Positions 1 to 5,443 of a stretch of DNA of 7,099 nucleotides are shown here, piece by piece. The position numbers and the translations under genes were made by a program. Positions within the stretch are counted from its first letter, which is position 1, and the number at the start of each line of letters is the position of its first letter. The notes under the pieces are model-generated. The model was not told the DNA's origin. It saw only the letters and a program-made list of their open reading frames with translations, and did no database searches. Source of the DNA: JAAFHS01 sp031396505 (GTDB taxonomy: Bacteria > Pseudomonadota > Alphaproteobacteria > Rhodobacterales > Rhodobacteraceae); contig JANNKX010000355.1 of NCBI GenBank assembly GCA_031396505.1, forward strand, positions 1 to 7,099. Direction: 5' to 3'.

Positions 1-121
1 GGATCAGCGCAATCACCACACGCCGTTTGATCCATGTCTGCCCGTCCGGCCACAGATAGGGCCCCACCCGGCGCACAGTCTGCCATGAGGTTGCGGGCGT
101 CAGGCGGTTGGGGTTCGTCAT
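1..121 (-). CDS. Atm1-like ABC transporter (permease/ATPase), N-terminal fragment
   Basis: This is the first 40 codons of a minus-strand gene that runs off the left edge. The start is well fixed: the ATG at 121-119 directly follows an in-frame TGA, and a GAGG Shine-Dalgarno-like stretch lies 6 bases upstream. The visible peptide contains SWQTVRRVGPYLWPDG followed by a basic patch (IKRR) and the beginning of a hydrophobic helix (VVIALI). From memory this matches the N-terminus of bacterial Atm1-type exporters, such as the Novosphingobium protein, which begins with a WQTLKRFLPYLWP segment and an RRRVV run before its first membrane helix. Family members are homodimeric inner-membrane exporters with a fused ATPase domain that move glutathione and glutathione-metal conjugates. 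Neither the transmembrane domain nor the Walker motifs are inside the window, so identity rests on the N-terminal match only. It is transcribed divergently from the ArsR-type gene. Confidence 0.65.
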   Translation of the reverse strand, partial: MTNPNRLTPATSWQTVRRVGPYLWPDGQTWIKRRVVIALI

Positions 122-153
122 TCACGTCCTCGTGGCAAACGCGCACCGGGCAG

Positions 154-182
154 TTGATCGTGGCGGGCGTCTCGGCTAGGGT
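154..182 (+). promoter_or_regulatory. candidate promoter of the ArsR-family gene
   Basis: TTGATC (154-159) and TAGGGT (177-182) are separated by 17 bp and lie about 30 bp before the ATG at 212. The -35 match is good and the -10 match is poor (3 of 6). This is inferred from spacing and position only. Confidence 0.3.
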
Positions 183-185
183 CAT

Positions 186-209
186 TTCAACAGTTCTTGA
201 GTATTTGAA
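186..209. promoter_or_regulatory. candidate ArsR operator (imperfect inverted repeats)
   Basis: Between the candidate -10 and the repressor ATG lie two overlapping inverted repeats. One is TTCAA (186-190) with TTGAA (205-209). The other is the tighter TCAA (187-190), 6 bases, TTGA (197-200). The stretch is AT-rich compared with its surroundings, and it sits where a bound repressor would block initiation. TCAA/TTGA arms are compatible with ArsR/SmtB-type sites, but the arms are only 4-5 bp, so some chance similarity is expected. Confidence 0.35.
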
Positions 210-211
210 GC

Positions 212-583
212 ATGGACCAGAGTAAAGCCCTGACCGCCCTGCAGGCGCTTGCCAATGCGCAGCGACTGGCACTGGTGCGGCATCTGATGCCAGCGGGCGA
301 CGGGGGGCGGCCGGCGGGCCAGATTGCCCAGACGCTGGGCCTGTCGGCATCGGGTCTGTCATTCCATCTGGCAGCGATGGAGGGGGCGGGGCTGATCCGG
401 TCACGGCGCGACGGGCGGCATGTGTTTTACGCCGTCGACCGCGCAATGATCGGCAGCCTGCTGGGGCATCTGTTGAACGACTGCTGCATGGGGGATGCGC
501 AGGTGCGCGATTGCTGTGCCGCGCGGCACGAGCTGATCATCCCCTATGGCCCCGAAGATATGGTCATTCCTGCGGCAGAATGA
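212..583 (+). CDS. ArsR/SmtB-family metalloid- or metal-responsive repressor
   Basis: This 123-residue winged-helix protein has the usual length for the family. The N-terminal helix NAQRLALVRHL (15-25) is the family's conserved dimer/DNA-binding entry segment. The recognition helix follows at about 46-62 (SASGLSFHLAAMEGAGL), and the beta-wing at about 63-75 (RSRRDGRHVFYAV). The C-terminal part carries two vicinal cysteine pairs, Cys91-Cys92 and Cys101-Cys102. In the ArsR subgroup typified by the Acidithiobacillus protein, As(III) is bound by C-terminal cysteines including a vicinal pair (residues 95, 96 and 102), rather than by the helix-3 CxC motif of the E. coli type. No CxC is present here in the recognition helix. 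Arsenite or antimonite sensing is therefore the best inference, and another thiophilic metal is possible. The ribosome site before the ATG is weak (TTGAAG). The gene faces an Atm1-like exporter, a natural target, and its last 20 bp overlap the end of the LysM gene. Confidence 0.85.
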   Translation: MDQSKALTALQALANAQRLALVRHLMPAGDGGRPAGQIAQTLGLSASGLSFHLAAMEGAGLIRSRRDGRHVFYAVDRAMIGSLLGHLLNDCCMGDAQVRDCCAARHELIIPYGPEDMVIPAAE

Positions 584-1976
584 ACACCTGCCCCGGATAG
601 ATCAGGTCGGGGTCGCGGATCGCGTCGCGGTTCGCCTCGAACACCTGCACATACATCGTGCCTTCGCCAAAGCGTTCGGTAGCAATGCCCCAAAGGGTAA
701 AGCCGGGCTGCACCGTGATCGTGACGGGGGCCAGAACGGGTTCGGGCACAACGGGATCAATACCCAGGGCTGCCACGGCAACCGGATCGGGCAAAGCCTC
801 TTGCGGCACGGGTGCGGGTTCGCCAGCCGGCACCACGTCGGGCACTGGTGCAGGTTCCACCGCCGGTTCCGGCGCGGGTTCGACCTCGGCCACAACCGCC
901 AGTTCCGGCGCGGCTTCCACCTCGGCCACCGCGTCGGGCGATTGCGCAGGCGTCTGCTCGGCCGCCGCAGGTGCAGGGACAGCCGCCACTTGCGGCGCGG
1001 CTTCGGCAACCACCACGTTTTCTGCGACGCTGTCCGGTGTTGGCACCGCAACCGCCCCAGTTGCCGCCGCCAGCGCGCCAAGCGTTTCGCGTTTGAACGG
1101 TGTTTCAAACCGTGATGTGACCGCACCATCTGCCGCCAACTGGTCGATGCGCAAGGTATAGATCCCCGGCACCGTTTCGGGCAGCGTGACGGCCCATTTG
1201 CCATCGTTCCCGGCCTGCGTGTCCATCACCGCGGCGTTGTCCAGATAGATGCGCAGCGCACTGCCGCCCTGCCCGCGCCCCGACAATTGCACCGCGCCAT
1301 CCGGCGCATAGGCAATCGTATCCAGCGCCACCTCCACCTTTTCGCCCGCAACCACAGGCGTCGGGCCCTGAATGACCTCGGCCCCGTCATCCGACAGCAA
1401 AATGGCCGCCGGAGCCTGTGGCGCAGGCGCATCCGTGGCCAAAGGGACGGGGGCCGCAATCGGGGCCACCGCCACCGTTTCATCCGCTGCGATTTCCGTC
1501 CCGTCGGGCAGCACGACAACCATGCTGAGCAGACGCGGGGCCGGATTGGGGGCCAGCGTGAATTGCGCAACGAAGGCCCCGGCGCGGTCCGCCTGCACGC
1601 GCGTCTCCTCCACCCCGTCCAGCCGCAATGACACCCGCGCATCCGGGGCGGCGGTCCCTGCAATCAAGGCCGCCCCGTCCGGGTCAATCCGGACCACATC
1701 AAACGTCGGCGGCACCGCTGCGGCGGGTTCGGGAATGGCAGGTTCGGCGATCACCGGTTCTACTGCGGGTTCTGCTGCGGGCGCCGCCACGGGTTCCCCG
1801 GCAGGGTCCGCCACGGCCTGCGGCACGTCTGCGGCCACTTGCTCGGCATCCGGACGCGCCGTGTCGGTGACCGCGGCAGGCTGACGGGCCTGCCACAAGG
1901 CATAGCCGCCCGCGACCGCCCCCGCCCCCAAAAGCAGCAGCGCAACCCGCACGCCATTGACCGCACCTGTCGCCAT
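564..1976 (-). CDS. membrane-anchored Ig-like/LysM peptidoglycan-binding protein
   Basis: The product has 470 residues. I chose the ATG at 1976-1974, preceded by GGGGAAG with a 4-base gap, over a TTG nine codons upstream that lacks a good ribosome site. Residues about 8-28 form a single hydrophobic helix after a short N-terminus with a basic residue, so the protein is probably anchored in the inner membrane with its bulk in the periplasm. Two beta-rich segments resembling bacterial Ig-like domains follow, at about 92-170 (containing RIDPDGAALIAGTA) and about 217-294 (APDGAVQLSGRG and WAVTLPETVPGIYTLRID). Low-complexity Ala/Pro/Val/Glu linkers flank them (about 32-90, 172-190 and 296-418). The C-terminal LysM domain, about 419-469, shows VQPGFTLWGIATERFGEG, the central asparagine in EANRD, and the closing YPGQVFILP. 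LysM domains bind N-acetylglucosamine-containing glycans such as peptidoglycan. A role in envelope anchoring or scaffolding is inference. The gene is divergent from the LOG-family gene and convergent with the ArsR gene. Confidence 0.85.
   Translation of the reverse strand: MATGAVNGVRVALLLLGAGAVAGGYALWQARQPAAVTDTARPDAEQVAADVPQAVADPAGEPVAAPAAEPAVEPVIAEPAIPEPAAAVPPTFDVVRIDPDGAALIAGTAAPDARVSLRLDGVEETRVQADRAGAFVAQFTLAPNPAPRLLSMVVVLPDGTEIAADETVAVAPIAAPVPLATDAPAPQAPAAILLSDDGAEVIQGPTPVVAGEKVEVALDTIAYAPDGAVQLSGRGQGGSALRIYLDNAAVMDTQAGNDGKWAVTLPETVPGIYTLRIDQLAADGAVTSRFETPFKRETLGALAAATGAVAVPTPDSVAENVVVAEAAPQVAAVPAPAAAEQTPAQSPDAVAEVEAAPELAVVAEVEPAPEPAVEPAPVPDVVPAGEPAPVPQEALPDPVAVAALGIDPVVPEPVLAPVTITVQPGFTLWGIATERFGEGTMYVQVFEANRDAIRDPDLIYPGQVFILPQE
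866..929 (-). repeat. 36-bp-period direct repeat in the LysM gene linker
   Basis: Positions 866-893 and 902-929 match at 26 of 28 bases, offset by 36 bp. They encode two adjacent 12-residue units, VAEVEAAPELAV and VAEVEPAPEPAV, in the Pro/Ala/Glu-rich linker (residues about 350-373). This is in-frame internal duplication within a spacer, not a mobile repeat. Confidence 0.75.
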
Positions 1977-2026
1977 CGTTCTTCCCCGCGCATCATGCCG
2001 CAACGGTTATCCCGCCATCAGCAGCC

Positions 2027-2056
2027 TTGTCCTGCACCACAAAAGGCCGATATCAC
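2027..2056 (+). promoter_or_regulatory. candidate promoter of the LOG-family gene
   Basis: TTGTCC (2027-2032) and TATCAC (2051-2056) are separated by 18 bp and end 36 bp before the ATG at 2093. Each hexamer matches 4 of 6 consensus bases. They lie in the 116-bp divergent gap between the LysM and LOG-family genes. No convincing pair was found for the opposite, LysM-directed promoter. Confidence 0.35.
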
Positions 2057-2092
2057 ACAGGCACGCAACCCTTTTCCATCGAGAATCCCGCA

Positions 2093-2653
2093 ATGTCCCT
2101 GCTGCGCTCTGTCTGTGTCTTTTGCGGATCACGCCCCGGCACCGATCCTGCCTTCGCCACAGCCGCGCGCGATACCGGGCGCATGTTGGCACAGCGCGAC
2201 TGGCGGCTTGTCTACGGCGCGGGCGATGTCGGTCTGATGGGCGAGGTCGCGCGCGCGGCGCAATCTGCAGGCGCGCGTACCTTTGGCGTGATCCCCACGC
2301 ATCTGTTGGGGATGGAGGTGGGCAAACGCGACCTTTCCACCTTTGTGATCACCGAGGACATGCATGAACGCAAAAAGGTGATGTTCATGAATTCCGATGC
2401 CGTGGTCGTGCTGCCCGGTGGCGCGGGTTCGCTGGACGAATTTTTTGAAGTCGTCACCTGGGCGCAGATCGGGCTGCACAAAAAGCCGATCTTTCTGGTC
2501 AATGTCGCAGGCTACTGGCAGCCTTTGATCGATCTGATCGATCACATGATCGCCCATGGCTTTGCCGACGCGTCGCTGCGCGACTTGTATCACTGTGTGC
2601 CCGATGTGCCCGCATTGCAAAGCGCACTGGACATGGTGCTGACTGCGCCCTGA
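2093..2653 (+). CDS. LOG-family protein (TIGR00730), probable nucleoside 5'-monophosphate phosphoribohydrolase
   Basis: This is a 186-residue cytosolic Rossmann-fold protein of normal family length. The frame extends 22 codons further upstream, but the conserved domain begins at the ATG at 2093 (MSLLRSVCVFCGSR), where a weak GAGAA site precedes it. Visible motifs are the N-terminal VCVFCGSRPG strand-loop (7-16), the phosphate-binding YGAGDVGLMGEVA (41-53), HERKK (91-95) with the expected catalytic Arg93, and PGGAGSLDE (108-116) with the expected catalytic Glu116. The downstream TWAQIGLHKKPIFLVN (122-137) is also typical. Characterised members (plant LOG and bacterial homologues) hydrolyse cytokinin riboside monophosphate or AMP-like nucleotides to free base and ribose 5-phosphate. 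Older annotations call them lysine decarboxylases, which is not supported. Small departures from consensus are YGAG for YGGG and PGGAGS for PGGxGT. The gene ends 3 bp from the stop of the convergent TraB/GumN-like gene. Confidence 0.9.
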   Translation: MSLLRSVCVFCGSRPGTDPAFATAARDTGRMLAQRDWRLVYGAGDVGLMGEVARAAQSAGARTFGVIPTHLLGMEVGKRDLSTFVITEDMHERKKVMFMNSDAVVVLPGGAGSLDEFFEVVTWAQIGLHKKPIFLVNVAGYWQPLIDLIDHMIAHGFADASLRDLYHCVPDVPALQSALDMVLTAP

Positions 2654-2656
2654 TTG

Positions 2657-3745
2657 TCACGGGGTGGCCTCACCCGGCAAAGGCACCCGGTCCACCCGAT
2701 ATCCTTCGGCGCGCAGCAGTGTCACCATGCCGCCCTCGCCCGGCAGATGGAATGCCCCCACAGCCAGAAATGCGCCGCCCGCATCAATCAAGGGCCGCGC
2801 ATTGGCCACAAAGCGGCGGTTGCGCCCGTCCAGCAGATAGGCATCCAGCAGCGCCGCCATCTGTGCTGCCCGTTCCGCACCATGCACTTCTGCGGCGAAA
2901 TCATCGTTCCACAGCATCATTTCCGCGATGCGCCCCTGCAGATACAGCGCAAAGGACGTGGCCCGCCCCGACACGCCCTGCAACGGTGCCAGATAGCCGC
3001 CATAGCTTTCCACCATCGCGCGCGCAGTTTCGGCCATGTCGGGACGGTTCAGATCATTCAGGATCGGCAGAGGCGGTTCCAACCCGGTAGTCGGCACGCC
3101 CGCGATATGCGCCAGCGTTGCGATATAGTTGTCCTGATACGGGATCACCCGTCCCGAAAAATCTTCGCACGGATCGCCCAGAAGCAAGGATGCCAGCCCC
3201 GCATCCGTCATCTGTGCCATATTGTCGGCCGTATAGCCCAAGGCAACCACCCGCGCCGCAATCCAATTCAGCAGAGCGGGGTCCATGTCAGTGCGCGCAT
3301 CCCACGGATCATCCGCCGTGCGCCAAAACCCGGCCCAGGCGTTGATGTCGCTGACGGCTGCGCGGCTATCGGGCGTCGGATCAGATTCGATCGCCAGCAC
3401 AGACGCCGTCTGAATGCGCTGAACCGCGAACTTTGGCAGGTCCAGCACGGCGGGATGCGACGCATGCATCGTGCCCCACAGGTGGGAAACGCGGCCATCC
3501 GGCGTGGTGATCTGCCACAGCCGTCCGTGCCCGTTTGGGATGGTGGCCGCCCGGCGCGTCAGATCGGCAATGTCATCGGACGACAAGACAGAGGGATCAA
3601 TGGCAACTTTGGGCGCAGCACAGGCCGCCTGCGTGAACCAGTCTTGCGCGCCCGCAGGTGCCGCCAATGCCAGCAACACGGCAAGAATATACCCGCCGAT
3701 CAGATGACCGGCGGGTTTACAAACAAAGTTACGTCTGGAAATCAC
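2657..3745 (-). CDS. secreted TraB/GumN-family protein
   Basis: The product has 362 residues from the proposed GTG at 3745-3743. That start overlaps the sodB stop in a GTGA arrangement typical of translational coupling. A TTG eight codons earlier is the alternative, and neither has a clear Shine-Dalgarno. The GTG start gives a credible signal peptide: basic MISRR, a hydrophobic LIGGYILAVLLALA core, and cleavage after APAGA (about residue 33), so the protein is probably exported to the periplasm. Family hallmarks are LWGTMH (89-94), the GRNRRF stretch (about 307-312) and the C-terminal AVGAFHLPGEGG (about 328-339). In the TraB/Tiki superfamily the GxxH-type motifs are proposed metal-binding residues of a protease-like fold, but the biochemical role of bacterial GumN-like members is mostly unknown. 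Two cysteines remain in the mature part (about 42 and 193) and could form a disulfide. The gene follows sodB in the same direction. Confidence 0.85.
   Translation of the reverse strand: MISRRNFVCKPAGHLIGGYILAVLLALAAPAGAQDWFTQAACAAPKVAIDPSVLSSDDIADLTRRAATIPNGHGRLWQITTPDGRVSHLWGTMHASHPAVLDLPKFAVQRIQTASVLAIESDPTPDSRAAVSDINAWAGFWRTADDPWDARTDMDPALLNWIAARVVALGYTADNMAQMTDAGLASLLLGDPCEDFSGRVIPYQDNYIATLAHIAGVPTTGLEPPLPILNDLNRPDMAETARAMVESYGGYLAPLQGVSGRATSFALYLQGRIAEMMLWNDDFAAEVHGAERAAQMAALLDAYLLDGRNRRFVANARPLIDAGGAFLAVGAFHLPGEGGMVTLLRAEGYRVDRVPLPGEATP
3691..3716 (-). terminator. hairpin just after the sodB stop: possible terminator or attenuator
   Basis: Positions 3691-3698 and 3709-3716 form an 8-bp GC-rich perfect stem (arms ACCCGCCG and CGGCGGGT) around a 10-base loop. 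Read on the minus strand, the hairpin begins 26 bases after the sodB stop and is followed by ATATTCTT, only a modest U-tract. Its position suits a terminator of sodB. It also lies inside the signal-peptide codons of the TraB-like gene, so it could only partly stop transcription if that gene is read from the sodB transcript. Confidence 0.45.
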
Positions 3746-4344
3746 ATCCGCGCCGCGACGGCGTCCCAATTGACCAACTTGTCAAGGAAGTTGGTCAGGT
3801 ATGCCGGGCGTTTGTTGCGGAAATCAATGTAATAGGAATGTTCCCACACATCGCAACCCAGCAGTGCCGTCTGCCCGAAACACAGCGGGTTCACGCCGTT
3901 TTCGGTTTTCGTCACCTTCAGCGCGCCATCCGCATCACGCACCAGCCACGCCCAGCCCGACCCGAACTGGCCCGCACCTGCGGCGGCGAAATCCTCTTTG
4001 AACTTGGCGACGGACCCAAAGCTTTCGACCAGCGCCGCCTCAAGCGTGCCGGGCATCTTTTTGTCCGCACCCGGCCCCATCACCTCCCAGAACAAGGCGT
4101 GGTTCCAATGCTGGCTCGCGTTGTTGAAGATGCCGTTCTGCGCCACGGCGGTTTTGTTATAGGTGCCAACGACGATCTCTTCGACCGACTTTGTCTCCCA
4201 TTCCGTGCCGGCGATCAGCTTGTTGCCGTTGTCGACATAGGCCTTGTGGTGAATGTCATGGTGATATTCGAACGTCTCTTTCGACATCCCCAGACCGCCA
4301 AGTGCATCATGGGGATAGGGAAGATCGGGAAGGGTAAAGGCCAT
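3742..4344 (-). CDS. sodB: superoxide dismutase, iron type (possibly cambialistic)
   Basis: This 200-residue cytosolic enzyme converts superoxide to O2 and H2O2. The ATG at 4344-4342 has a good AGGAG site 7 bases upstream and gives the typical MAFTLPDLPYPHDAL N-terminus. An upstream in-frame extension of eight codons is not conserved-looking. All four metal ligands are present by alignment to E. coli SodB: His28 in FEYHH, His82 in NNASQHWNH, and Asp165 and His169 in DVWEHSYY. Gln78 occupies the second-sphere position that carries glutamine in iron enzymes and glycine in manganese enzymes, which favours Fe. Some alphaproteobacterial members work with either metal, so cambialism cannot be excluded. 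The length is normal and no signal peptide is seen. The stop overlaps the proposed GTG of the TraB-like gene, and the upstream small secreted-protein gene is separated by 88 bp with a candidate promoter. No clear Fur box was recognised. Confidence 0.96.
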   Translation of the reverse strand: MAFTLPDLPYPHDALGGLGMSKETFEYHHDIHHKAYVDNGNKLIAGTEWETKSVEEIVVGTYNKTAVAQNGIFNNASQHWNHALFWEVMGPGADKKMPGTLEAALVESFGSVAKFKEDFAAAGAGQFGSGWAWLVRDADGALKVTKTENGVNPLCFGQTALLGCDVWEHSYYIDFRNKRPAYLTNFLDKLVNWDAVAARM

Positions 4345-4379
4345 GGCAGGCTCCTGTTTCAATGGCAACGATCACGTGC

Positions 4380-4408
4380 AACCTGTGGACGGACCACGCG
4401 CAGGTCAA
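4380..4408 (-). promoter_or_regulatory. candidate sodB promoter
   Basis: On the minus strand TTGACC (4408-4403) is a strong -35 match. At 17-bp spacing the -10 would be CAGGTT (4385-4380), a weak match of the kind common in GC-rich alphaproteobacteria. It lies 35 bp before the sodB ATG in an 88-bp gap, which suggests sodB can be transcribed independently of soxAG. Confidence 0.35.
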
Positions 4409-4432
4409 CCCCTGTTGCAGCAATCAGTTCCG

Positions 4433-4831
4433 CTATTGCGGCGTGCACAGCCCCTGGCTGTTGAATCGGTTGTCAAAAGCGGGCGGCTGCGCAGTAATGT
4501 TGATGCGATTGTCGGACTTGTTGATCGTGGCGCGAAACAGCAGCGTCGGAATGTTGCGGTATTCCGTGTTGTTGGACGAATCAATGCGCCACTTGATCGT
4601 ATAGCGGCTGGCTGTTTCATTCGCGATCTCGGCGACAATCGGCCCACCCGTCGTCCCCGCGATCAGCTGGTCGTTGACGATCGCCGTTTCGGCCCCCGGC
4701 GTGATGCTGAACACGAATTGGCCCGAAATCGCGCTTTGACCAAGTTCGGTGTTCATGTCGCAAACCAAAACCAGTTGTGCCTGCGCCGTGGTCACAGATG
4801 CAAGAAGCAACGCAATTACCGTTCTGAACAC
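4433..4831 (-). CDS. small secreted protein of unknown function
   Basis: I do not recognise this 132-residue protein. The frame is open to an ATG at 4867, but I prefer the GTG at 4831-4829. It has a strong AAGGA site 7 bases upstream and yields a clean signal peptide, MFRTVIALLLASVTTAQA, with cleavage before QLV at about residue 19. The mature part has about 114 residues, no further hydrophobic helix, and many alternating polar/hydrophobic stretches suggesting a beta-rich fold (for example GQFVFSITPG, YTIKWRID and LLFRATINK). Just two cysteines, Cys24 near the new N-terminus and Cys129 near the C-terminus, could clamp the ends with a disulfide. The ending NRFNSQGLCTPQ is Asn/Gln-rich. It lies 54 bp downstream of soxG in the same direction and 88 bp upstream of sodB. 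Its base composition looks somewhat less GC-rich than its neighbours by eye. Periplasmic location is inferred from the signal peptide alone. Confidence 0.75.
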   Translation of the reverse strand: MFRTVIALLLASVTTAQAQLVLVCDMNTELGQSAISGQFVFSITPGAETAIVNDQLIAGTTGGPIVAEIANETASRYTIKWRIDSSNNTEYRNIPTLLFRATINKSDNRINITAQPPAFDNRFNSQGLCTPQ

Positions 4832-4885
4832 AGTGTTTTCCTTGTCATCAATCCAACCAAACCGCATGCCGCCCGACGCCCGCCA

Positions 4886-5443
4886 CTAGCGCAGGTCAAG
4901 TGCCGACCCCGGCTGCGCGCTGTGTGTCAGCAAGCCCATCACATAATCGGCCACAGACCGGAAACATACAAGCGTATAGCCATCATCCTGCGCCCAGAAC
5001 GCCGCGGCGACCTGTGCGGCGCGACTGCGGCGCAACTCTCCCGGCGCAAGACGCGTCACATCGGCGGGTGTCAGTTTCATCAGCACGTCCCCGGCATCCG
5101 GCCCCGCAATATGGAACACTGCACGCGCGTCCGATACATCCGCCGCAAGATGATGTTCACCCTTCAACGCCTTGGCAATACTCGCCAACGTGTTACTGAC
5201 CTGCGCATATGGCATGATCAGCAGCACCTCATCCGGGGCCATCCACCCGGCCGCAAACGCGCCATCCCGCACGATGCGCCGCACGCCCGGCATCGCCACC
5301 CCCACAGCCGTCTTGATCGTCTTGGGCAGCGCCTTGACATCATGCTTGCAGCGCAGACTGATCATACCCACTGGGCCGATTTCGCGGATGGACGCAAAGC
5401 CATCAAAGGTTGCACCGTCCATTGCGCTGACAGGATCAGACAT
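4886..5443 (-). CDS. soxG: sarcosine oxidase gamma subunit
   Basis: This is a 185-residue protein, close to the usual length for the gamma subunit of heterotetrameric sarcosine oxidase. The ATG at 5443-5441 starts inside the last codons of soxA, overlapping it by 8 bp, with an AAGGGG site upstream. The longer frame upstream of it is a shadow inside soxA. Recognisable stretches include FASIREIGPVGMISLRC near the N-terminus, WMAPDEVLLIMP in the middle, ADVSDARAVFHIAGPDAGDVL, and FRSVADYVMGLL near the end, as in SoxG and GcvT-like folds. With alpha, beta and delta it forms the cytosolic enzyme that oxidatively demethylates sarcosine to glycine, passing the one-carbon unit to tetrahydrofolate and making H2O2. 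Identification relies on remembered family patterns plus the decisive position after soxA. The overlap suggests translational coupling for stoichiometric assembly. Confidence 0.92.
   Translation of the reverse strand: MSDPVSAMDGATFDGFASIREIGPVGMISLRCKHDVKALPKTIKTAVGVAMPGVRRIVRDGAFAAGWMAPDEVLLIMPYAQVSNTLASIAKALKGEHHLAADVSDARAVFHIAGPDAGDVLMKLTPADVTRLAPGELRRSRAAQVAAAFWAQDDGYTLVCFRSVADYVMGLLTHSAQPGSALDLR

Noticed and set aside
34..225. 63-codon plus-strand frame at the left edge
   Set aside because: It overlaps the Atm1-like start, the divergent promoter region and the ArsR start, has no ribosome site and no recognisable sequence.
586..612. Possible bidirectional terminator after the ArsR stop (ACCTG/CAGGT and CCCCG/CGGGG arms)
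   Set aside because: The two stems are short and mutually exclusive, with no T-tract on either side, and the region codes for the LysM domain.
658..1161. Ala/Ser/Gly/Thr-rich plus-strand frame resembling a low-complexity surface protein
   Set aside because: It is the antisense reading of the Pro/Ala/Glu-codon linker of the LysM gene, and the low complexity follows from that codon repetition.
1977..2003. Nine-codon N-terminal extension of the LysM protein starting at TTG
   Set aside because: There is no good ribosome site before the TTG, whereas the ATG at 1976 has GGGGAAG just upstream and gives a normal anchor helix.
2093..2653. Lysine decarboxylase function for the LOG-family gene
   Set aside because: The PGGxGxxxE and HERKK motifs belong to phosphoribohydrolases; the decarboxylase label is a historical misannotation.
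2654..3832. 392-codon plus-strand open frame opposite the TraB/GumN-like gene, longer than that gene itself
   Set aside because: It starts with TTG, is rich in Arg/His/Pro/Gln, has no recognisable domain, and lies fully antisense to a gene with clear family motifs and a signal peptide. Such frames arise from low stop frequency opposite GC-rich coding DNA.
3658..4464. 268-codon plus-strand open frame opposite sodB
   Set aside because: Antisense shadow of a gene with all SOD metal ligands intact.
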